A stretch of DNA of 64,000 nt from Liolophura sinensis. Its lineage: Eukaryota; Mollusca; Polyplacophora; Chitonida; Chitonidae. The notes beneath the pieces were generated by a model. It was not told the origin of the DNA. It ran no database searches and worked only from the letters and a program-made list of their open reading frames with translations. This document shows, piece by piece, positions 39,950 through 50,300 of this stretch (the stretch's first letter is position 1; each line of letters starts with the position of its first letter). The stretch lies in NCBI RefSeq assembly GCF_032854445.1, contig NW_027018010.1, forward strand, positions 62,001 to 126,000, read 5' to 3'. The translations under genes and the position numbers were made by a program.

Positions 39950-42900
39950 CTGCTTGGGCTTCAGGCAGTATGATAGTCAGTAATGCATTAACTTCAGGCA
40001 GTACAATAGCCTGTATTAAGTCAGTTTACTGCCTTAGGTTCAATATGGCCAAGCACTAAAATAACTGGTACTACTTTACAATAACCGGTAGTGGTTTCAT
40101 TTTAGCATAGCCACCCACTATGATAGCCAGTACTACTTTACATGTAATTTAAGCCAACAGTACAATAGTCGGTACTACTTTAGTTTCAAAATAGTTAGGC
40201 AGTACAATATCTGGTACTGCTTCATTTTCAGTACAGCCAATCAGTACTATAGCTGGTACTGATTTTAGTTTCACTATAGCCAGGCAGTACGATAGCCAGT
40301 ACTGCTTTACTTGTAGTATAGCCAGGCAGTACAATAGCCGGCACTGCTTTAGTTTCAGTAAAGCCAGGCAGTACGATAACCAGTACTGCTTTAGTTTCAG
40401 TAAAGCCAGAAAGTACAATAACCGGTACTGTTTCAGTTTCAGTAAAGCCAGGCAGTACAATAGCCGGAACTGCTTTAGTGTCAGTATAGCCATGCAAAAC
40501 AATAGCCGGTAATGCTTTAGTTTTAGTAAAGCCATGCAAAACAATAGCCGGTACTGCTTTAGTTTCAGTAAAGCCAGGCAGTACAATAGCCGGTACTGCT
40601 TTAGTTTCAGTAAAGCCATGCAGTACGATAGCCGGTACTGCTTTATTCTTAGTAAAGCTAGGCAGTACAATAGCCGGTACTGCTTTAGTTTCAGTATAGC
40701 CAGGGAGTATGATAGCCAGTACTGTTTCAGTAAAGTCAGGCAGTACGATAGTTGGTACTGCTTTAGTTTTAGTAAAGCTAGGCAGTATGATAGCCGGTAC
40801 TGCTTTAGTTTCAGTATAGCCAAGCAGTATGATAGCCAGTACTGTTTCAATATAGCCAGGCAGTACGATAGCCAGTACTATTTCAGTTTCAGTAAAGCCA
40901 AGCAGTGCGATAGCCAGTAGTGTTTCAGTAAAGTCAGGCAGTACGGTAGTTGGTACTGCTTTAGTCTCAGTAAAGCCAAGCAGTATGACAACTGGTACTG
41001 CTTTAGTGTCAGTATAGCCATGCAAAACAATAACCGGTACTGCTTTAGTTTCAGTATAGCCAGGCAGTACAATAGCTGGTACTGCTTAAGTTTAAGAAAA
41101 GCGATGAAGTACGATAGCCGTTACTGCTTAAGTTTCAGTATAGCCAGTCAGTACAATAGCCGGTACTGCTTTAGTTTCAGTATAGTCAGGCAGTACGATA
41201 GAAGGTACTGCTTTAGTGTCAGTATAGCCAGGCACTATGATAGCCGGTACTGCATTAGTTTCAGTATAGCCAGGCAGTACGATAGCCGGTACTGCTTTAG
41301 TTTCAGTATAGCCAGTCAGTACGATAGCCGGTACTGCTTTAGTTTCAGTATAACCAGGCAGTTCAATAGCTGGTACTGCTTTAGTTTTAGTAAAGCCATG
41401 CAAAACAATAGCCCGTACTGCTTTAGTTTCAGTAAAGCCAGGCAGTACAATAGCCGGTACTGCTTTAGTTTCAGTAAAGCCATGCAGTACGATAGCCGGT
41501 ACTGCTTTATTCTTAGTAAAGCTAGGCAGTACAATAGCCGGTACTGCTTTAGTTTCAGTATAGCCAGGGAGTACGATAGCCAGTACTGTTTCAGTAAAGT
41601 CAGGCAGTATGATAGTTGGTACTGCTTTAGTTTTAGTAAAGCTAGGCAGTATGATAGCCGGTACTGCTTTAGTTTCAGTATAGCCAAGCAGTATGATAGC
41701 CAGTACTGTTTCAATATAGCCAGGCAGTACGATAGCCAGTACTATTTCAGTTTCAGTAAAGCCAAGCAGTGCGATAGCCAGTACTGTTTCAGTATAGCCA
41801 GGAAGTACGATAGCCGGTACTGCTTTAGTTTCAGTATAGCCAGTCAGTACGATAGCCGGTACTGCTTTAGTTTCAGTATAGCCAGGCAGTACGATAGCCA
41901 GTACTGCTTTAGTTTCAGTATAGCCAGTCAGTACGATAGCTGGTACTGCTTTAGTTTCAGTATAGCCAGTCAGTACGATAGCCGGTACTGCTTTAGTTTC
42001 AGTATAGCCAGGCAGTACGATAGCCAGTACTGCTTTAGTTTCAGTATAGCCAGTCAGTACAATAGCCGGTACTGCTTTAGCTTCAGTATAGCCAGTCAGT
42101 ACGATAGCCGGTACTGCTTTAGTTTCAGTATAGCCAGGCAGTACGATAGCCGGTACTGCTTTAGCTTCAGTATAGCCAGTCAGTACGATAGCCGGTACTG
42201 CTTTAGTTTCAGTATAGCCAGTCAGTACGATAGCCGGTACTGCTTTATTTTCAGTATAGCCAGGCAGTACGATAGCCGGTACTGCTTTAGTTTCAGTATA
42301 GCCAGGCAGTACGATAGCCGGTACTGCTTTAGTTTCAGTATAGCCAGGCAGTACGATAGCCGGTACTGCTTTAGCTTCAGTATAGCCAGTCAGTACGATA
42401 GCCGGTACTGCTTTAGCTTCAGTATAGCCAGTCAGTACGATAGCCGGTACTGCTTTAGCTTCAGTATAGCCAGTCAGTACGATAGCCGGTACTGCTTTAG
42501 CTTCAGTATAGCCAGTCAGTACGATAGCCGGTACTGCTTTAGTTACAGTATAGCCAGGCAGTACGATAGCCAGTACTGCTTTAGCTTCAGTATAGCCAGT
42601 CAGTACGATAGCCGGTACTGCTTTAGTTTCAGTATAGCCAGGCAGTACGATAGCCGGTACTGCTTTAGCTTCAGTATAGCCAGTCAGTACGATAGCCGGT
42701 ACTGCTTTAGTTTCAGTATAGCCAGGCAGTACGATAGCCGGTACTGCTTTAGCTTCAGTATAGCCAGTCAGTACGATAGCCGGTACTGCTTTAGCTTCAG
42801 TATAGCCAGTCAGTACGATAGCCGGTACTGCTTTAGCTTCAGTATAGCCAGGCAGTACGATAGCCGGTACTGCTTTAGTTTCAGTATAGCCAGGCAGTAC

Positions 42901-44120
42901 GATAGCCGGTACTGCTTTAGTTTCAGTTTCAGTAAAGTCAGGTAGTATGATAGCCGGTACTATTTCAGTTTCAGTATAGCCAGTCAGTACGATAGCCGGT
43001 ACTGCATTAGTTTCAGTATAGCCAGGCAGTACGATAGCCGGTACTGCTTTAGTTTCAGTATAGCCAGTCAGTACGATAGCCGGTACTGCATTAGTTTCAG
43101 TATAGCCAGTCAGTACGATAGCCGGTACTGCTTTAGCTTCAGTATAGCCAGTCAGTACGATGGCCGGTACTGCTTTAGTTTCAGTATAGCCAGGCAGAAC
43201 GATAGCCAGTACTGCTTTAGTTTCAGTATAGCCAGTCAGTACGATAGCCGGTACTGCTTTAGTTTCAGTATAGCCAGTCAGTACGATAGCCGGTACTGCT
43301 TTAGCTTCAGTATAGCCAGTCAGTACGATAGCCGGTACTGCTTTAGTTTCAGTATAGCCAGGCAGTACGATAGCCGGTACTGCTTTAGTTTCAGTATAGC
43401 CAGGCAGTACGATAGCCGGTACTGCTTTAGTTTCAGTTTGAGTAAAGTCAGGTAGTATGATAGCCAGTACTATTTCCGTTTCAGTATAGCCAGTCAGTAC
43501 GATAGCCGGTACTGCATTAGTTTCAGTATAGCCACGCAGTATGATAGCCGGTACTGCTTTAGTTTCAGTATAGCCAGTCAGTACGATAGCCGGTACTGCT
43601 TAAGTTTCAGTATAGCCAGGGAGTACGATAGCAGGTACTGTTTTAGTTTCAGGAAAGCCAGGCAGTGCGATAGCCGGTACTGCTTTAGTTTCAGTATAGC
43701 CAGGCAGTACAATAGCTGGTACAGTTTCAGTTTCAGTAAAGCCAGGTAGTATGATAGCCGGTACTATTTCAGTTTCAGTAAAGCCAGGCAGTACGATAGC
43801 CGGTACTGCTTTAGTTTCAGTATAGCCAGGCAGTATGATAGCTAGTATTGTTTCAGTTTCATTAAAGTCAGGTAGTACAATAGCCAGTACTCTTTCATTT
43901 CAGTAAAGACAGTCAGTACGACAGCTGGTACTGCTTTGATTTCACTATTATTAAGTGGCAAAAGAGCTGTGTACTGTTTTGGATTAGTATAGTAGGGTAG
44001 TAGAATAGCCGTGTTCAGCTTCAGTGAGTATAGGCAGGCAGTATGATAGCTGTGTACTGCTTTATTCTGAGTATAGCATGGAAGGACGGTATTCAAACTA
44101 TTGCTTTACGTGTAGTATAG
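39950..44120. repeat. 42-bp minisatellite, roughly 95 units
   Basis: The unit reads GTATAGCCAGGCAGTACGAT then AGCCGGTACTGCTTTAGTTT then CA. Variants include GGC/GTC before AGTACGATAG, AGTTTCA/AGCTTCA, and shorter units of about 33-36 bp. The centre (about 41,800-43,700) is most uniform, and both ends degrade gradually, as expected for unequal exchange. A longer block is duplicated: 40,534-40,926 recurs at 41,398-41,790 (offset 864 bp). A second, around 42,931, recurs at 43,441. Because 42 is a multiple of three, several frames on both strands stay open for hundreds of codons (for example 41,020-42,945 plus and 40,228-41,025 minus). I do not regard these as genes. Confidence 0.95.
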
Positions 44121-44330
44121 CCATAAGTTGGACAGCCATGTATCACTTTAACATCAGAATACAGTTGCAGCATAGCCATTACTGTTTTGTTACAGAATAC
44201 AGTATTCATAAAGTATGTAGCCTTTGTGCTATATGGAGTTTCTGAATTTTCAGGTCAACCGGTGAGCCAGTTGTCAGTATAACAAGTCATCATTAAGGAC
44301 CATATTACACCCATCATTTACCTGTTTTTC

Positions 44331-47300
44331 TTATAATGTGGACATAATGGCATCGTGGTAGCTAAAATAAGTCGGAATGACTTTGACTGTTTTCAAATGG
44401 ACATGTCTGACATAAACATGATCAATCAGTGTCCCGTTTTCCGTGGTTGGTTCTTTCACAAGCTGCTGAAAATGGTAAGAGGCAAACAGTTTTGAAATGA
44501 CATTGGACTTCAATATGTTCTCATTGAAATCTCCAACTACTGCACAACCATATGGAAGATTCGCCAGTTTTTTCAATAGTTTATCTAGATTTTGTATGAA
44601 AATAGGAAGACTATAAGACAATGGCCTGTAAATGACAATGACAGCGAAGTTTGGATCATTAAAGTACAATGCTATACTCTCCAAGTTAGGAATAGCGAGA
44701 TCCAACATTTCACATTTCATATCAGATTTGTGGAAAATGCCAACCCCTCCATGTGCTTGTTGTTTTAACTCCTTGAACAATGGATCGCTTTGATCATAGC
44801 TTTGAGATCTGGTCTTATGGTTAAATGTGTATCCCTCTAGGTATCGTCCTTCTCTTGACTCATCAGAAGACAGCCAAGTTTCTGTAATACAGATCGCATG
44901 TGATGTTGTAAATCTTTTGTCCCCTTTGATGTCATGAATATGAGATCTTAATCCTTGTACATTATGAAGAATGAACTTGAATTCCACCAAACTAGCTCCT
45001 TGGTCATTGGTGTGTTCAGATGTAAAGTTCAGGAAAGGCGACATGGACAAGAGTGCTTCAGTGATACTATCATTACAATAAATAACAGACTCTTTAAAAT
45101 CCTGAATGGTCAACCCCTCCAGTGATCTCACACGACTTAACGCCACATAAGCTTGGCCTGCAGCAAATATTCTGTCCAGGGAAACAACTGCTCTGTCAAG
45201 AGTGACACCTTGTAGCTTGTGTACAGTACAAGCATAACTTAACTTTAGAGGAAACTGTCTTCTGATTCCACCACGTGCACTCACTCTATCTTCTACCCGG
45301 TGAATTGGTGTACTGCTGGATGGTACACAATCAGGGATTTGACTTTCTCTCCTCATCTTAATACCAACTCTGTCACTGTCAAACACAACATAAATCACAT
45401 TTGGTACATCTTCACCTCTTGCTGGACATGGAATATGTGAGACTGTGCCAAAGACACCATTCACAAGACCATCAGAAACATCAATGTTTTTCATAAGTAA
45501 CACTCGAGCTCCTACTGTTAAAGACAGTTTTCTGGGCAAATTAGAATACACCGTACTTATGAACTGATTGTCTCTTTTCTGAAGTTTTCCAGTCCTTTGA
45601 TCCTTCTCAAAGTCTTGAGCATCAAAAGCAAAAATTTCCTCTTCACTTTGAGACAATTTAGAGAGATTGAATTCTGCAACTTGTTGATTTGTTGCAAATA
45701 TATGAATATCACCTTCTTCATCTCCGTTCTCGCGCTTAGTCAACATACAAATATCCGAAGCTGTGATTCTCTCAGTCTTTTTACGGATACGAAGACGGTT
45801 TAACATATTTGCAAAGCTTTGATCTTTTTGTCTCATCACTTCAGTTAGTTCCACTATTTTGAACTCAGACCAGAGATTAAATCCAATGTCATCTTTGTAT
45901 AAAGGCTTCCCCTTTACTGGTGGCAATTGATAGAAATCTCCAACAGCAATCACAGACACCTTTCCAAATGGAGAGTAATCTTTACACTGCTTGATCTGTC
46001 GTAACCTTCCATGGATGTAAGCAAGTAACTTATGATCCACCATAGAGATTTCATCTATAATTAAAATTTGAAGGCTGTTATACTTTGAACGTAACGTGTT
46101 TAGTTTTTCTTCTCCCAATGGCTGATAGGGTAATTTTACATCTACAGGAATACTAAACGTACTGTGAATGGTTGAAGCACTAATGTTAAAAGCTGCAACA
46201 CCTGTCGGAGCTGTTATTAAAACTGATGTGTCATCTGGCTTTGACAAACACCGTGCTAAAAGCCTGTTGGCTTCAAAATGCAAAGACCTAATCAAATGGG
46301 TTTTGCCAGTTCCTGCACCTCCCGTGATGAAAAGATAGAAAGGTTCTGTCTCCAGATCATTGAGTTTCTCTAAACACCACTTCCGAACTTTGTAGAAGAC
46401 CTCCAGTTGTCGTTCATTCAGTGATCGCAGAAGATCTTTTGCTTCACTCCCGGATAGAACTCCCTGTTGAGGCTCAATAGTGTAATCAGACTTCTGATTC
46501 TGTACTAAATCTGGTATGTCTTTTGCCTCACAAGGGACCTTGTCAAGCTCTTCAATTTCTTCAAAACAAGAAATCCTTTCTGCTTCAGTTTCAGGATACA
46601 TCTGTGCCCATGCATCTTCTAAGTGACCACCCATTTCAAGAATTTCCGCTGCTCTGGTGATTTGATCAGCATCTGTTTCAAATGATGCCTTGTTTCTGTT
46701 AACTATGTCCTTGACAAGCTCAACACTAGTGTTATTCAGCAAACTTACAGCACCAGTCTCAAAAAAGTATTCAAACGAATTAAACCCATCAGGTTTCAGC
46801 TGCGAGTCTGTTCTGTATGGCAAAAACAGTTGTAAAATGCTCTGGAAATATTTCTCTGATTGATTCTCTGGTGAAAACCTTGGATATCTTACCACAGCTG
46901 GTTTGGTTCGTGTTCTTCTACGAATGTACCCCATGTTACCGCTCAGTTTATGTACCAATCCCTCCTTTTGAGCTTTACTGGAAATTTTCTCTGTCTTCGG
47001 CAGAACTCGGAATTCGGAACAAAATGTTGCCAAGCACATAGCTTCAAATTCATCACCATCTGGTCTGTTCTTGTAACGGTCAATTATGCTTGTCATCCAC
47101 ACATCGTCTACATTTAAATCCCCACCACTGAGCTTGTTTTGGATCACATTCAGGGGCAGACTCATCTTTATGGCATCACCAACAGGAATAAACTGAACAA
47201 GTCTTGAACATTCCTTCAAGTGCAGGTTACAGACTCGAAACACGGCCTCTTGAGCACTTACTTCCCTACTCTGAAGATAAACTGCTCCAAGTTTCTTCAA

Positions 47301-50300
47301 TGCTTGTTTAGTGTCTTCATTTCCATTCAAAGTTTCCTTTCTTGCCTGTTCCAGAAGAAGACCCATTTCTCTTTCTGACTTAGAAATATATGATATAATG
47401 TATACAATGCAAGAGTAAGCATCGAGCACAAACTGAATATCCATATTCCCATTCCATGCACGCAGAAGGTCAGGATTGTACTGATTCAACCATACATCAT
47501 CCAGGCCTCGTCTGAGCACAACACTAGCCCGCTTTGACAGCATCGTGTATGCTTCCTGGAACTGATCTTGGTTTATTCCAACAGCAGTGAACAAATCTTC
47601 TGTGTTCCCAAAAGCATGTTCTTGATTTGAGAGAGCCTCCCACAACGCTTCAAGGATTCGCTTAGCTTCTTCACAATTCATCTCCCTTTCTATCGATGCT
47701 TCATTACAATCATTGTTGTGAACATCTGAAGAGCTTGGCCTAGAGATGAATGTGTACTTACTTGGTGGTCTTGGAAAGTTAAACCTGCAGTTCGTACCTT
47801 TTTTTCGACAGCTCTTAGAATGAAGGCTACTATGTTTCTGTACAGAAGACACGATCTCTTGCAGCACTTCATCATCTGATGGTGGCATTTCACATGTCAC
47901 ATACTTGTCAATGAAGGCGGTCACCTCTTCATCTGAGTTATGGTCAAGTTTGGGAGCGTTTTCAACCCAAAATAAACAATGAGTATGTGGTGATCCACGG
48001 TGTTGAAACTCTACCCTGTAGAAGTAATCTATTATCTTCCCAACAGGGTTTGCAGGGGACAGCAGAAATTCCTTCAAAAAGCACTGAAATCGATGTTCAA
48101 ACATCCGTGCTGCCATAACAGGGTTCTCTCTGATTAATTCACATTTAGCTGACCACTCCATATCAGTAATGTCAATGTCACGCCCTTCTTCCACCACCAG
48201 TGCTTGAATAAACTCAGGCCATCTCATATCTGCAGCAGAAAATGAACAAAACCATGTTGGAATGCCAAGTTGTCTCAGCATAGCAAATAAATCCTTCTGT
48301 GCAGATTGCCAGTATACTGGAGTTCCTCGGATTGGCTTTAAGAACTTGAATCCAGAGTCAGTCTTTAGGATTTCTCTCAAGGAGTCATAATCGGTGAGTT
48401 TATTTATCGTTTGTTCAGTGTCTGGTTGATGACTTTTTCTCAGTGCAATAGAGACAGTTGAAAGTACCTGCTGAACTTCTGAGAGATACTGAGCATAAAA
48501 TATATACTCAGTACTTTTTGCAAATCTGCAGTCTGCATGCATCAGCCTGGTATTCAGATAGCGTGAAATAGTTATTTTCTTTTCTCTTTCGTCATGGTAT
48601 GTCGGTGATCCTTTAGGGAACAAGACAGGGAATGCCTTTGCTTCATTTTCTTCATTCATCAGAAGTCTAATTGGATCATTGCCTTCACTCGGTGCTAAAC
48701 AAAGTACATTATCTGCGAACTGATCAAGTATTTCTTGTCCTATGTCAACTGGTTGCAGACAACTGTCTATCATCAGCCCCTGATCTCCTGTATGGCTTGA
48801 GTGGAGGTATTCAGCATCATTTCCCAGATCAGCCTTTTTGCCCTCATTACTGCCAGCTTGTTCATGGTCGCATAAATCTGGTAGACTATCATTATCACTC
48901 TCTTTGTCGTTTCCTGCTGATGACAAGTTGTTAACCCAATTGTTGTTGAAATTAACATCCTGATAGTGTGGGTTATTTTCCTTCAAATATTCGAGTGCCC
49001 TTTCAATTCGTGCAGTGTTTACAAACTGATATCTATAATGCCCTTTATATGATAATTTCCGCTTGAGTTTTACCCTTATCAGCTGATCATCTGACTCTGG
49101 TCGTGGAAGAGAGGAAATTGTTGTGTCGATGTTGGATGGCACACAAACAACTGGTCCATGGACACTTCTCTGACCACCTCTAGGAAGGGCTGCCACCTTA
49201 GCAAAGGGAATATGTTTTGCTATTAAATGTTGCTCTAGTTGGTTCAAACAAGACAATTCATACGGCACACCTTCTACCTGTAGACTGTTAACAGATGCCT
49301 CAGCTGGTAAAATGCCTGATCTGATCTTCCTATGGCACGTGTAACAAATCCAGAGTTTGGAATACGGAGATAGATAAATAATACAGGGAACATTGCAATC
49401 TGAGGAGCATGTGTGAACGTATCTTGTTGATATACATTTGGCAGCAAGTTTTCCAGCCACTTGACCTATTTGTGAGTAAGATTCCCTTTTACATGTAACA
49501 ACCTGTCCTCTGAAAAAACGTCGATGGCAAACTGCACATATGTGGTGTGGTGCATCACTTATTAAGTGGTGAAAAACAGATGTTACATTATCAATACAAG
49601 AAAGGTCTGCTATCCTCCGTCGTCTGCGTTCCAGCTGTCTATTTATTACATCTTTCCTGTATGCCTCTGATTCCGAATACTTTCTTTTCAGCTGTGATTG
49701 CCTGTTTTTCCTAAACTCATCATCCATATATTTCCTCTTGCTGTATGTTTTCACGTTCTCTTTGTGTCTGGTGTCCATCATATACTTCCTCTTGCTGTAT
49801 GTTTTCACGTTCTCTTTGTGTCTGGTGTCCATCATATACTTCCTCTTGCTGTATGTTTTCACCTTCTCTTTGTGTCTGGTGTCCATCATATACTTCCTCT
49901 TGCTGTATGTTTTCACCTTCTCTTTGTGTCTGGTGTCCATCATATACTTTCCCTTGCTGTACGCTTTCACCTTCTGTTTATGCCTGGTGTCTGACAAATA
50001 CTTCTCTTTGCTATACGCTTTCACCTTCTGTTTATGTCTGGTGTCGGACAAATACTTCTCTTTGCTATACGCTTTCACCTTCTGTTTATGTCTGGTGTCG
50101 GACAAATACTTCTCTTTGCTATACGCTTTCACCTTCTGTTTATGCCTGGTGTCTGACAAATACTTCTCTTTGCTATACGCTTTCACCTTCTGTTTATGTC
50201 TGGTGTCGGACAAATACTTCTCTTTGCTATACGCTTTCACCTTCTGTTTATGCCTGGTGTCTGACAAATACTTCTCTTTGCTATACGCTTTCACCTTCTG

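Noticed and set aside
40149-41025. Two overlapping long minus-strand ORFs in the minisatellite
   Set aside because: Same cause. They overlap in different frames and both stop before the splice donor at the repeat edge.
41020-42945. 641-codon plus-strand ORF of 14-residue repeats
   Set aside because: It is a pure by-product of a 42-bp repeat without stops. Other frames and the minus strand are also open, and there is no unique domain or start context.
39950-44120. CRISPR-like appearance of short repeats
   Set aside because: Units are contiguous with no unique spacers, and the context is a eukaryotic genome.
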